From assembly GCA_014529385.2 (NCBI GenBank), contig CM043966.1, forward strand, positions 95,570,087-95,634,086: a stretch of 64,000 nt of DNA, given 5' to 3'. Under the pieces are notes generated by a model that was not told where the DNA came from, made no database searches, and was given only the letters and a program-made list of their open reading frames with translations. Source of the DNA: Adiantum capillus-veneris (lineage: Eukaryota; Streptophyta; Polypodiopsida; Polypodiales; Pteridaceae). Below, piece by piece: positions 19,101-27,344 of the stretch. Made by a program: the position numbers and the translations under genes. How positions within the stretch are numbered: the stretch's first letter is position 1; each line of letters begins with the position of its first letter.

Positions 19101-21334
19101 AGGCATGCTGCAATCTTCATCGCCATCGGTCCCTTGACTCGGCAAGCCGAGCATTTAAGGAATTTTTTTAACTGCAAGAGGCAGCGTATCTGTGGATCTA
19201 CTGTTGGTGGCACTCTTATTTGAAATATAAACCAGTAGAAACATTAAGGCAAAGCTCAGACGACAGCTGGTACCTCCTCCAATCGAGCGGGTGGTACAAC
19301 AGCGCAGGCCCTAGGGTGAAGGCACTCAACCGCCTCCTAGTTTGCCACGTCCCTTTGAGGGCATACAACTTTGACCAGATTCTCCATTGCTTGGAGGCTC
19401 TCTCACATCTAATGTATCATCTTCAGCACGTCGGTAGGTGTTCCTACCTTCATGAGTGGGGACTTCCCTACTCCTCCAAGCGTAGAATCTACACTGTTTG
19501 GTGCTTTTGATAGTACTAACCCCATTGTCATGTCTATGATGCCTCTCTCTATGGCTCCTACAATATTCGTGCCGACAAAAACCGTCCATCCTAGGAATCT
19601 TAATTCCCAGGTCTCACTCTGGAAAGACAAATCTCTCAAGTCTACAAGACTAGCCGCTTTCTCTGGGAATTCCAACTTGGTCATCTCAAAAGAACGTGTT
19701 TTCGACCAATGTGTGGCAGGAAAAGCTTGAAGGAGCACCATTTGCAGCCCTTGAAGGCAATCAATTGCAACAAGACCTCCTCAGATCTTTTTTCTCTTAT
19801 GTTGCTCCTAGAGAATCTCAAGTTCATAACTGTATATGGCAAAGGAAATCCAAGGCTTTATTATTATCTTTTCCCAGAACATGTATGGCAAAAGATATTT
19901 TTCACTGGAGGTGGCTTAGTGTATGTGAGATAAATGGAGACTTTATTGAGAAGTTTGGACTAAGCATGCATGCTTGCGAAGGAAACTCTCTGCTGTGATA
20001 TTTCAGTTTTTGATAGAGAACTACCATGAGATGGCATCCAGGGTAAGCTTGATGATTGAGGCTTTGTGTTTTTGTGCAAGAGGAGGCTTGTTTGCAAAAT
20101 TTTATACCTCTGCTTTTCAACATGTGTTTGCTTACTATCCACATTATAAGAGTGTGTGGGTGTGTTAAGCATCCTTCCACCCATCCTGTGTACTGAAGGC
20201 ATGCTACAAGTATATTTTGCTTAACTATTATAAATAGCAAGAGGATGCGTCTTTGTGACAGTTTATGCATTTTCCTCTGTGAAACTCTAATTTCCAATTT
20301 GTGTTTGCTTACTATCCACATTTGAACGCTGTGTTCCACCATCCGATGAATTGAAGGCCTGTGACAACTATTTTTTTGCTTGACCTTTCTGAACAGCCTT
20401 CAAACAGCCACCTTCTTGCTTCTGATAGTTCAACATCCCTTTACAAGGATCTAATCCCCTAGAAAGGACCTTCATGTATCAGGTAGATCCAAATTTGCAG
20501 ATCTCACAGGAAGTTTCAATCTACTCGGCACTCACATGTGTGGAAACTTGAGATTACCTTTAGTCTCTCTTTCAACCCCACCATACTGAGCAATACTCTC
20601 TTGCAAAAGTTCATATGCGCACTTTCATCTAACTCAGATGCATTATAGCATTATTAACAAAAAGAAGTGCATCTACTGATCGATATCTCATAATGGCCGA
20701 GCGATAAGAACATAAAGTCCAATATTAAGCATTTGCCTCAAAGAGCCCATGTTCACTTGTCGATTAAACTGCATGCTGGCACAGTCCTTAATTTTATCCA
20801 AAACAGCTTTTCTCTTTCTTCCACTGCTGAAATTAAGCTAATTTTTTCCATGCTTTGCCTGCCATCCTTAGGTTTTGGCCTATTGCACACAGAAAATTTA
20901 TACCTGTTGGAACATACTGGTCCAATTTTTAAGGACTTAAAGCCCAATGGCTCTCTTGGCCTCTCTTTGTTACCTGCTGGAATGCTTACATTGGCAGACT
21001 GTGTAGCAAATATGAACCCACTGCACCGCATAACGCTCTTTGTTGTTGAAGGTTGGGGCTCTGTGGCTCCACATCCTAATTCTTAACCAGATGATGCTCT
21101 TCCAAGACCCAAAGCTCCAAAGAGGAGAATGCCAGAATAGAATGGAGCATTGCACCATATATCAGCCTCGAACAAAGGAAACAAGCGGCATGGCGATCAA
21201 GATTTACAAGGCGTGAAAGAAGACGTAGCCAACTGGCGAATTTGCTGAGCTAGTGACATAAATGGAGACGATGATACCTGCAAGCCGACGCCGCTGCTGC
21301 AGCCCACCACCAGTACTTTCAAGGGTTTCTCCAT
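6497..21334 (-). CDS. Atypical SDR / NAD(P)-binding Rossmann protein gene (5' four exons)
   Basis: Four exons on the minus strand join in frame: 21278-21334, 7122-7206, 7007-6802 and 6604-6497. They give 152 codons. The start ATG at 21334 opens MEKPLKVLVVGCSSGVGLQ, a beta strand followed by a GxxxGxG dinucleotide-binding loop; the next exon continues with ATKKLLEKNEHFEVIGLVRN. Later segments KFIKGDIT, DVVICTVGATVG, CDYLGVKNLSEAA and KFVLVSSMAV match the core strands of NmrA/TIC62-like SDRs of plants. All introns have GT/AG ends and the phases agree (0, 1, 0). The remaining C-terminal exons are not found; they may lie to the left of 6497 or outside the window. No YxxxK motif is seen in this part, as is common in atypical SDRs. 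The substrate is unknown. Confidence 0.75.
6802..7007 (-). CDS. SDR exon 3
   Basis: The acceptor TTTCTTGCAG precedes GTGAAGAAG and the consensus donor GTAAGT follows at 6801. Intron 2 is only 114 bp. The exon encodes KVKFIKGDITK, DVVICTVGATVGWRLP and YLGVKNLSEAAAHAK. Confidence 0.88.
7122..7206 (-). CDS. SDR exon 2
   Basis: The acceptor TATCTTTTCCAG precedes GCTACA at 7206 and the donor GGTAAC follows at 7121. The 85 bases encode ATKKLLEKNEHFEVIGLVRN and then QEKAVQAIG, the first helix and second strand of the fold. It ends in phase 1. Confidence 0.85.
7566..7765 (-). mobile_element. 154-bp gypsy reverse-transcriptase snippet between 23-bp direct repeats
   Basis: Within SDR intron 1, 7589-7742 encodes on the minus strand HKLYAKESKCIF, then IEYLGFIVS, then DGISVDPAKV and DIVDWP, the connection region of a gypsy reverse transcriptase. 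Identical 23-bp sequences (7566-7588 and 7743-7765, starting TCATTCTTCTTG) flank it exactly. There is no LTR or poly(A). This looks like a captured fragment rather than a normal transposition product. Confidence 0.75.
7867..7878 (+). other. Possible primer-binding site and LTR end
   Basis: TGGTACCAGAGC differs by one base from the initiator-Met primer site and follows a sequence ending CGCAACA, as at an LTR 3' end. No second LTR or coding region is found, so this would be a remnant. Confidence 0.35.
7880..10098. other. Intron 1 sequence without recognised genes
   Basis: It holds a GA microsatellite at 8231-8266, a 22-bp near-palindrome at 9112-9133 (GGACCCCATCC and its complement, one mismatched pair), and a 14-bp inverted repeat (CCCGGGGGATTCAC at 9237-9250, complement at 9984-9997). 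A TATAAATAAGG box near 9357 suggests an old LTR promoter. No coding sequence is supported. Confidence 0.5.
8231..8266. repeat. (GA)n microsatellite
   Basis: An uninterrupted GA run of 18 units inside SDR intron 1. Confidence 0.97.
10099..10140. repeat. (GA)n microsatellite
   Basis: An uninterrupted GA run of 21 units directly upstream of the putative LTR of the gypsy remnant at 10143. Confidence 0.97.
10143..12506 (+). mobile_element. Decayed Ty3/gypsy element: 5' LTR end, primer site, gag
   Basis: The putative 5' LTR ends in TTACA at 10579 and is followed after one base by TGGTGTCAGAGC (10581-10592), an initiator-Met type primer site with one mismatch. The LTR start near 10143 is a guess. 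Gag follows (10645-11979) and then roughly 500 bp without clear coding. A later element inserted at 12507. The block AAATACCGA...GGGG(T/C)GCC in its LTR tail is shared with the LTR ending at 18416, so the two belong to related families. No pol is seen. Confidence 0.6.
10645..11979 (+). pseudogene. Gag of the decayed gypsy, with Ser/Lys/Arg-rich segment
   Basis: Gag starts at an ATG (10645, MDSGDDSHKN) and is interrupted by stops before 10906 and frameshifts near 11130 and 11564. In order: an acidic N-terminus; a segment with long Ser runs alternating with Asp (SSSSSSFDSSDGSSSS), then many Lys/Arg; KFDTFSGFRD and ALAFIQQFD; then at 11581-11979 the gag core with ARTWWSTLL, FKRLF, RFWDAFLP and RFCCGLPKEIQ. 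The core resembles the gag of the chromovirus at 54810-55253 (FIQQFDAAF, RQWWSSL, KFWDLQL). The Ser/Arg/Lys region is unusual for gag and is shared by both. Confidence 0.7.
12507..13093 (+). repeat. 5' LTR of the gag-protease element
   Basis: 587 bp, direct copy of 17348-17934. It begins with a short hairpin (TGTAGC-AGG-GCTACA). Confidence 0.95.
13106..13125 (+). other. Candidate primer-binding site of the gag-protease element
   Basis: TGGCGATCACGGTGGGACC lies about 12 bases after the 5' LTR and has the TGG start of a tRNA 3'-end complement. I cannot assign the tRNA. Confidence is low because the spacing is longer than usual. Confidence 0.35.
13200..13460 (+). repeat. Minisatellite in the element's leader
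   Basis: Repeats of about 20 bases built on CTGGTCTAGTCCTCCTCG are arranged in a higher-order pattern in which a longer block (CTCGCCCTAGTCATCTCTCG plus a GTCCAACGAGCC segment) recurs. They lie between the 5' LTR and the gag ATG at 13519. Confidence 0.85.
13519..16332 (+). CDS. Gag-protease polyprotein with two in-frame stops
   Basis: A single frame runs from ATG 13519 to 16332, broken by TGA at 13873-13875 and TAG at 13996-13998. Domains in order: a Ser/Pro-rich N-terminus; FPTFKGFSSEDADDHASRF and LADKWYSQF of the retrotransposon gag domain (across both stops); a coiled segment (LKLQRALQEER); a Cys/His cluster at about codons 320-355 (CHFCEKSGHEDKDC) and a second (CYRCGEYGHYQSKC); a Pro-rich linker; a retropepsin-like domain with FSGLIVDGGSGIKLM and LLIGRPWLRH. 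The catalytic triplet reads DGGS instead of the usual D-[ST]-G. The frame ends without reverse transcriptase. Whether translation passes the two stops is unknown. Confidence 0.85.
16510..16830 (+). repeat. C-rich minisatellite (CCCCTACCCAC type)
   Basis: Repeats of about 14-18 bases centred on CGCCCCTACCCACCCC form an extremely C-rich strand between the polyprotein stop and the 3' LTR. The complementary strand has many G runs. Confidence 0.9.
16885..17347 (+). other. 3' untranslated region of the gag-protease element
   Basis: No coding signal and no clear polypurine tract is seen; only GTGGCGGGCAATC precedes the 3' LTR. Confidence 0.5.
17348..17934 (+). repeat. 3' LTR of the gag-protease element
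   Basis: 587 bp, direct copy of 12507-13093, with about 25 substitutions. It is followed by the ATGAG target duplication. Confidence 0.95.
17940..19230 (+). mobile_element. LTR remnant with primer site
   Basis: A sequence ending CATTCCTACA (about 18416) is followed by TGGTAACAGAGC, one mismatch from the initiator-Met primer site. Upstream it has the AAATACCGACAATAGGGGTGCC motif shared with the LTR at about 10400. No open gag can be followed downstream. The second LTR is not in view. The left end is not defined; the earlier part may belong to the element into which the 12507 element inserted. Confidence 0.45.
19231..21277. other. Right part of SDR intron 1
   Basis: This holds a 92-codon plus-strand frame of unknown nature (19452-19730, MSGDFPTPPSVEST) and an imperfect direct repeat of about 177 bp (20123-20299 and from 20300). 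No domain is recognised; the short frames may be chance. Confidence 0.45.
20123..20420. repeat. Imperfect tandem duplication, about 177 bp
   Basis: TGTGTTTGCTTACTATCCAC occurs at 20123 and 20300, and both copies continue with matching CCA-CATCC, TGAAGGC and TTTTGCTT blocks. Confidence 0.7.
21278..21334 (-). CDS. SDR exon 1 (start codon, nucleotide-binding loop)
   Basis: The 19 codons from ATG end at CAG followed by GTATCA, a plausible donor. The encoded VLVVGCSSGVG is the Rossmann beta1-loop. The upstream sequence has no longer in-frame extension that I can support. Confidence 0.75.
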
Positions 21335-21737
21335 GCTCTACATACACAATGAGAAAGTTCCGGACTGCAGAGAGTGGACTATTACTTCTGTAGATCGCCA
21401 AGTGGCAGGTGAGAGCAAGCACGGCAAAACTAAGCACCAATCACCAATCACTCTCGACCGTTCTATCAGTTTGGGGGGAAGAATTCAGCGTGGCTTGATC
21501 TCACAATGTCCTACTCGCGAGGCGGGTGCCTTACCAATAGCCTATCTTCCGTATTTGGGAGAAATCAATGCTACTTGGTAAGGTATGGACCTGCTTAGTT
21601 ACGTTCACACATTTGATGAGCAGAAGTACATACCCATCAGCTAAGTTCTCCACTTGGAGCTACAAAATGTGAGCAGCCCAAGACTCTATTGCCCTCTCCT
21701 AGTAACGAAGTCTCGCTCAGCTAACCCCACAAATTTA
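21335..21737. other. Upstream region of the SDR gene
   Basis: This is the region 5' of the SDR start on the minus strand, where the promoter and 5' UTR should lie. On the minus strand ATTGG occurs twice close together (about 21440-21455). No TATA box is evident. Confidence 0.4.
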
Positions 21738-22333
21738 TGTAGAGTTATTTTGCGTGGTGTACGCGTCTGCTGCACGTGTCGGAGTTAGGGACTTGTCGAG
21801 CACCGTGTGCAAGCCACGAAGGCTGCAAGCACACAACTAGCAGGCCTAGCAAGCTCACAGAGAGCAAGGGTGTGTCACTCATCTCCCTGCGCTTGTCGCC
21901 GTGAAGGATTCCTCGTCGCGAAGAAGAGGGAGCCGCCGTCGTACTGCGCTCAACCGTCTCGCCGCCGCAGGTGTCGTCACAATGCTCGATCACACACACA
22001 CACTCTCTCCCTCAAGCACACACACACACACACCTGTGAGCACACAATGGAGATGGGGATGGAGATAGGGCAGGAGCACTTCTTCTATTGCACACTCAGA
22101 GAATGACTCAATTTTAGGTTTAGATGACTTTTATATGAGCTCGCCCCATTCACATTTGGGCGCCCATGCTTAGCCAACTAACTCTTGCGTGTTCCAGTTA
22201 GAATGCGCCTCTCATCGGTGATCATTCTACCCTTTTCCTATTGGACCGACAAGCCCGGTGCCTGACTCTACTAAATAAATAATAAGACGTCCGTCGTAGG
22301 TGATAGGGTGTCCGTGAGCCACGAGGGTTAACA
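21738..22333 (-). repeat. Candidate LTR (minus orientation)
   Basis: On the minus strand a purine tract (AGGAAGGGGGGCA, 22334-22345) is followed by TGTTAACCC. A TATA-like CATATAAAAG lies near 22130, and CTCTACA ends a 596-bp span at 21738. Just upstream of the tract the frame encodes IYIRKGG, resembling IYLRKGG before the purine tract at 24251. This looks like a solo or 3' LTR of a gypsy element; no partner LTR is in the window. Confidence 0.45.
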
Positions 22334-23623
22334 TGCCCCCCTTCCTGATGTAGATTCCGTCCTCGGAAGCTATTGAGTTGAAGCTTGTTATGTCCATGTT
22401 GTAGAGCATCTGGATTTGAATCTGCAGGGCAAAGTCACTGTTTCAGCAAGCGGAATTATATGGCCATAAATCAGGAGGGGAATGTAAAGTACATGTGGAA
22501 ATGAGTAAATGCAAGATTTATGAAATGTTAAACTGCCATTAAGGACAAATAAATCACACTTTGAGTAAATTAATTAATTAAGAGTTTTGGGCTTATGGGT
22601 GAGTCTATCAATTAGTTAGCTATGACTAAGGTTAAAACAACTACTCTAGTACTAGCTAAGCTAATAAGATTATCTAAATGCAAGATTTCCTAATTGTGCT
22701 TTTCAGCTTTGATTAGCCAACTAGCTCTCACAACTACAAACAAAAGCTTGAAATGTTAACTGTAAGCGCGATGGAAGTCTTTTAAATGTCATTCATTTTT
22801 TTTCTTCTTTTTTTTGGTTTTTTTTTTCTTTGGTTCACAATCATTTGACGTGTGTGCTTATTTTGTATGTCCGGGGCTTTTTGCTTCTCCAAGAAAAGCG
22901 CCCACACTGGGAACCTCTAGGGCTCTAGTACCATAGACAATACATGTGAGTGAAGTACCAAATCAAGCCAGGATTTCTCTTCCAGCATTAGATTTTTCAT
23001 TTGTGGCACTTATGTTTTTTGCTTCCATTTCCTTTGTATTCTCACTAGTATTTTTGTTGTTTAAGTTAGCAAGCTTCTCTATGCCTAAAACATTCCTAAG
23101 GTCTCAAATACTCAGATAATTTTATCAGCTAGGCCTAGTGGTCAAGTAAATGAGTTAACCTAAAGTCACGGTCTCCTAATCTCAAGGCTCATCCATAAGA
23201 TTAAACTCTAGTTCCATCAACTTAAGCAAAGACAAATTTATACATCTATAATGGCAGATAACAAACATAACTATTGCATTCAAACAAACCATGAAAAATC
23301 ATTATTAGCAATTATACATATCCACCAACATGAATCATGGAAAGTAGTACACCTGGAGGTATGGAGTTGCTCATTTCATCGAAGCAGATGTCCTCAGCCA
23401 TGTGGATGGAAATCCATATAAGTCCTACCTAACACATCCAAAAACCAAGCACTATACCTCTAGGAGGCATGTTAGTGTGAAAAAATTAAAGCTCCTAGAA
23501 AACAAACTCAAAACACAATCCAGATCCCTAACCTACCTATCTGTCATCCCTTTTAGAATCAAGGAAAGAGGATATTATACAAACCGGGTGGCCACCCTAA
23601 GGCTAGGCCTCTATCCTCATCAT
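22334..23623. other. AT-rich stretch, no gene recognised
   Basis: Several T and A runs and no convincing coding sequence. A short minus-strand segment (about 23350-23405) reads MAEDICFDEMSNSIPP up to a GT, and another (22227-22430) follows a TTTGCCCTGCAG acceptor-like site; they could be exons, but no protein family supports this. Confidence 0.4.
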
Positions 23624-23980
23624 CTAGATAACGAAATCATTTTCCGTGAGGCCATAGTCTTCCTCGGTCTCTATTATTTCTTCTTCATCATCCTCTTGCG
23701 CAAGTGTGTTAATCAAGAACCTCGCGATGCGTGGATACTCATCTTGTGCAAAAGAATAAGCATGTGCCATCGGAGAAACATTCGCTACTGGGTAGGGATC
23801 ACTAGTTATCCATAGACGTATCAGCCATTCTAACTCCTCAAAATTTCGCTCACGTGCAAGTCTCTCTACCAAATCCCATTCGCAAGAAAGTACAAGGTAG
23901 CAGATGTGAAACACTTGAGAAAAGGAAAAAGGGTACCTTTCATAAAAAATAGAAGCGCATGCCTCTGGTGAACTAGCCAT
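23624..23980 (-). CDS. Hypothetical 118-residue protein, acidic C-terminus
   Basis: The ATG at 23980 is followed by 118 codons beginning MASSPEACASIFYERYPF. The middle has FEELEWLIRLWI and FAQDEYPRIARFL, amphipathic and helix-like, and the C-terminus is strongly acidic (EDDEEEIIETEEDYG). I do not recognise the family. On the same strand about 180 bases upstream lies a TATA box (GTATATATAAAG, about 24163), inside a putative LTR that starts at 24250, and an acceptor-like TATTCTCAG sits just before the ATG. Transcription from the LTR is possible but unproven. It could also be the accessory ORF of an element. Confidence 0.4.
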   Translation of the reverse strand: MASSPEACASIFYERYPFSFSQVFHICYLVLSCEWDLVERLARERNFEELEWLIRLWITSDPYPVANVSPMAHAYSFAQDEYPRIARFLINTLAQEDDEEEIIETEEDYGLTENDFVI

Positions 23981-24004
23981 CTCTGAGAATACAAATAGAT
24001 TTGG

Positions 24005-24250
24005 TTAGGTCTTTAAAACATGAGTTGTTTTTGTGTGTTGCTTGATGTGACATGGTGAATTTAGACTTATGTGTAGGATCTGATAGGGTGCTCTCTCGTT
24101 GCTATTCGCTGTTGCTCTTTTACTTTTTTTTCTTTTTTTTTTGCTAGAACTAGTATAAGGCTTTATATATACATTCCCTAGGATTGGAGATTGAGAGGTC
24201 AGGGAGGAAGTTTGAGAGGGAAGCAAGTGAATGATGGATGTTAGCAAACA
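24005..24250 (-). repeat. Candidate 3' LTR start of the minus-strand gypsy
   Basis: On the minus strand AAGAAAGGGGGGAG (24251-24264) is a good polypurine tract and is followed by TGTTTGCTAACATCC. A TATA box (TATATATAAAG) lies about 85 bases in. The far end of the LTR is not defined, and no 5' partner is present because the element is truncated on the right. Confidence 0.5.
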
Positions 24251-24529
24251 CTCCCCCCTTTCTTAGGTAGATCATACCTTTTGGAATGATGTCGTCACCT
24301 TTTGAAACCAATTGTTCCAAGTGGTTATGGGTGAAGGCTTTAACCAATAGTTTTCGATCGCCCTATGTGTTTCATCTAGTTGCAAGGGTGGTAAGGTACT
24401 CTCCCATGATTTTATTTGCAACATTGTTGTAGGTGGTGAACCTACAACGAGAGGTGCAAACTCTTTCTTGCTTGTATGGATATGTACAATGGTAGGTGGA
24501 GGTTGTGTCGAAGCTTCTATTTCCGTATA

Positions 24530-25903
24530 CTAACTACATGAAGAGCAAGACGCTTCATTTACTTTCCCTGTTCCTGAGCTAGGTGGAACAATTCGTTCTT
24601 TCTTTGGTACCCAAACTAGCTCTGGAGCAGGTGTGTCGCATTCTGTGATTTTTTCCTTTCCACGATCTTCAATTTGTTTTGGAGCCACCGGATTGAGCTC
24701 ACATGGGCCCGGTAACAAGTAAGAGCACAATTTACGTTTTGGCACCCAGATTTGATCATTTCCTTCATAGTAGCCTTGGGCTTCCAATAGTTTTTTATGA
24801 ATCCAACGCAACATTTCTTTACATTTCTTGGGGCAAATGGGACGTTTGTTACCAGGCTGATGTCTTTTAGCGTTGGCTATGGTTGCTAAAGAAGCTTTAG
24901 GGACCCACTTGTATGCTTTCTTTGTTATATTGGGATGGGTCTTGTGTGTCTCAAGCTTTATTTCAGTTACATCAGTTGAAGCTCTAGAGACTTGGGCTAT
25001 GGGGACATATGGTTCAACCTCTTGGACATGCAATGTTTTGGGTTTTATTTCCTTAAGAGGCAATATCTCAGGGACTATGGCTTGCGTGGCAGGGCTAAGA
25101 GTTGGTTTCTGTGTTGTGACACCCCCTGTCCCCCAATCAATAGTGTATTTGGTGGCTATCATCCACATGCGTCCTAGGTTTATATTACCCTCCATAGTTC
25201 CAACACGCATGACCAAAAAGTCTTGAGCTACAACCCCATTGTCATAACTGACAGAAGTGTGCCAGATTCCAAAAACCGCAGTTTTTTTATTGTTGACACC
25301 CTTGACTTGGATAATACTCTCAGATAGAGGTGGCTTCCCTAACTGACACCACCCCCCATATGATAGCAGATTATATTTAGCACTCGTGTCCAATAAGGCG
25401 TTATATAGCACTTTTCCATAGGTGCTGTTTAGCTCAATAGGGTATCGTAGAGGTGTGTCAGAGTCCAACCAATCCTCGTCGATTTCAATGTGGAATGCAT
25501 GTGTGACTCCAAGGTTAGCCTCTCGTTTTTGTCTTATACGTTGTTGACGCTCCTTAGCCTCAGCTTGAGCTTGTATCTTCTTCAATTCTATTTGTGCCTT
25601 GGCTGCCTTTTTTGTATGGATGACACGCAACTCCTCTTGGCTTAAAGGATCATAGTATCTTTTAAATTTGCTCCCATTGAGGAATCCAATGGTTTCAACT
25701 CCATCAAGAGTCTCCACACGAATGGTTCCTTGTGGGGTGATTTCACATACTCTATATGGTCCTTTTCCCGCATATTTCAACTTTTTCTTTTCGTTACGCA
25801 CTTCATACATAAGGACTTTATCACCAACATTGATATCTTTGTTCTTTAGATGACGGTCAAACCATTTCTTCCTCCTATCTTTCTCCACAAGTGCATTTTG
25901 CAC
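24530..25903 (-). CDS. Integrase C-terminus plus retropepsin-like tail
   Basis: The frame has 457 codons. Residues about 1-75: integrase end with DRHLKNKDINVGDKVL and a GPY-type module (GKGPYRVCEITPQGTIRV). Residues about 90-125: a charged helix rich in Lys, Gln and Ala. Residues about 130-270: a segment with VLYNALLDTSAKYNLLSYGG, then FLVMRVGTMEG and LGRMWM, which has the layout of a retropepsin domain (D-T-S in the active-site position, then a L-G-R strand). The remaining about 190 residues are basic and Pro-rich with no known domain. A second protease-like domain after integrase is not part of the usual gypsy pol. This frame is offset from the integrase frame by a frameshift near 25935. 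Confidence 0.7.
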   Translation of the reverse strand: MQNALVEKDRRKKWFDRHLKNKDINVGDKVLMYEVRNEKKKLKYAGKGPYRVCEITPQGTIRVETLDGVETIGFLNGSKFKRYYDPLSQEELRVIHTKKAAKAQIELKKIQAQAEAKERQQRIRQKREANLGVTHAFHIEIDEDWLDSDTPLRYPIELNSTYGKVLYNALLDTSAKYNLLSYGGWCQLGKPPLSESIIQVKGVNNKKTAVFGIWHTSVSYDNGVVAQDFLVMRVGTMEGNINLGRMWMIATKYTIDWGTGGVTTQKPTLSPATQAIVPEILPLKEIKPKTLHVQEVEPYVPIAQVSRASTDVTEIKLETHKTHPNITKKAYKWVPKASLATIANAKRHQPGNKRPICPKKCKEMLRWIHKKLLEAQGYYEGNDQIWVPKRKLCSYLLPGPCELNPVAPKQIEDRGKEKITECDTPAPELVWVPKKERIVPPSSGTGKVNEASCSSCS

Positions 25904-25923
25904 AACTAATTGCCTCTCTTCAT

Positions 25924-26709
25924 CTAGCCTCTCAAGGATAATCGCTCAACTAAGGGGTTACCATCCCAACCTTCTTGAGAAGCTACTCGAAGACTAGGAA
26001 CGACAAACTCCCATGGCATAACCGCTTCTTGGCCATACACCATCTTGAATGGTGTGCAGTTAATGGCAACTTTATACGCAGTACGATAAGCCCATAGAGC
26101 TGATGTAAGCTTTAAATCCCAATCTGTGCGATGAGCTTCCACCGTTTTGGTTAAGATAGAGATTAAGGTCTTATTGGTGCTCTCAGCTTGGCCATTTGCT
26201 TGTGGATAATAAGGTGTGGATTTATGGTGAGCTATCATAAAGTTGGTAGTGAGTTCTTTTATTACTCCATTTATAAAGTGAGTACCATTGTCACTCACAA
26301 TCTCAAAGGGACAACCAAATATTATAATAATGTTCTCAAAGAGAAACTTGGCAGTTGACCTTGCATCGGCCTTACGTGTCGCCCTGGCTTCCGCCCACTT
26401 TGTTACATAGTCAGTGGCAACGATAATATATCGAGATTGACTGCTACGAGCTGCCTGACTAATTGGGCCTACAAAGTCCAAACCCCATTTTTCAAATGGT
26501 TGAGTCATTTTAACAGGATGTAAGGGCATCCTATCCTTTCGTTGAGTGATCTTGTAATGTTGGCATTCATCACATCCTTTTGCAAAAAGTGATGCATCCT
26601 TAAATAAGGTTGGCCACCAATAGCCTGATTGCAACACCTTTCTAGCTGTTAGTTCTCCCGAGAAATGTCCTCCGGCTATACCCATGTGGTCTTCTTGCAG
26701 TATGTACAA
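25924..26709 (-). CDS. Gypsy integrase
   Basis: 261 codons. The HHCC zinc finger is incomplete at the very N-terminus (H-x3-H partly present as HMGIAGGHF; C-x2-C as CDECQHYK). The catalytic core shows GLDFVGPI and IVATDYVTKWAEA, then SDNGTHF and the Glu in PYYPQANGQAEST, so D, D and E are all present. The frame ends at 25924 by a frameshift into the following frame (VERL...). Confidence 0.88.
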   Translation of the reverse strand: MYILQEDHMGIAGGHFSGELTARKVLQSGYWWPTLFKDASLFAKGCDECQHYKITQRKDRMPLHPVKMTQPFEKWGLDFVGPISQAARSSQSRYIIVATDYVTKWAEARATRKADARSTAKFLFENIIIIFGCPFEIVSDNGTHFINGVIKELTTNFMIAHHKSTPYYPQANGQAESTNKTLISILTKTVEAHRTDWDLKLTSALWAYRTAYKVAINCTPFKMVYGQEAVMPWEFVVPSLRVASQEGWDGNPLVERLSLRG

Positions 26710-26801
26710 ATACTCATCCTCACGGGCACAACGTCTCAGAATATTGTCCTTGCCTAGCTTGTAGAGAGTTCCTGCAATGAGAGAGTAAGGTTCACATTCT
26801 T

Positions 26802-27344
26802 TTAACAGTTTCGAGCTATGTCCTTACGAAGCTCTTTGGGTGGAAAACCATTAATTAGAAAGTTCACAATCTTCTCACTCCATTCAGGTATGGTTTCGAC
26901 TAGGAATAGGGAAGTATCGGGTAATTCATCATCGACTCCAATAGGGGCTTCACCATTGGGTATGCGAGACAAATGATCCGCCATGACATGTCTTTTACCA
27001 GGTCTCACCACAATGGCAAAATCAAACTCAAGGAGAATTAGCAACCATCGTGTAATTCTTCCCGTGGAACAAGGTTTATTTACGAGATACAACAAGGCTT
27101 GATGATCAACATAGAAAACAAACTTGTTGGCCAGAAGGTAGTAGCGAAATTTCTTCACTGCATAAATCATACCTAAACCTTCTCGCTCTGTAGTGGTGTA
27201 GTTTCTCTCGGCATCATTCAATTGACGACTTGCAAAGCTGATGGGGTAGTCCAATTTATGTTCTCTTGGTTGAGCTAGAACACACCCAATAGCAAAGTTT
27301 GATGCATCAATATGCACATGGAAAATTACATTCCAATCAGGCAC
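26802..27344 (-). CDS. Gypsy RNase H
   Basis: 180 codons. The start carries HVHIDASNFAIGCVLAQ, the middle SRQLNDAERNYTTTERE and the end FYVDHQALLYL and HVMADHLSR, the conserved D-E-D-D pattern of gypsy RNase H. It is in the same frame as the RT upstream, separated only by TGA at 27345-27347. It ends near 26802 where the frame shifts before the integrase. Confidence 0.88.
   Translation of the reverse strand: MPDWNVIFHVHIDASNFAIGCVLAQPREHKLDYPISFASRQLNDAERNYTTTEREGLGMIYAVKKFRYYLLANKFVFYVDHQALLYLVNKPCSTGRITRWLLILLEFDFAIVVRPGKRHVMADHLSRIPNGEAPIGVDDELPDTSLFLVETIPEWSEKIVNFLINGFPPKELRKDIARNC

Noticed and set aside
20753-21031. 92-codon minus-strand frame near SDR exon 1, considered as an extra SDR exon
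   Set aside because: Exon 1 joins exon 2 in frame without it, and its sequence has no SDR motif.
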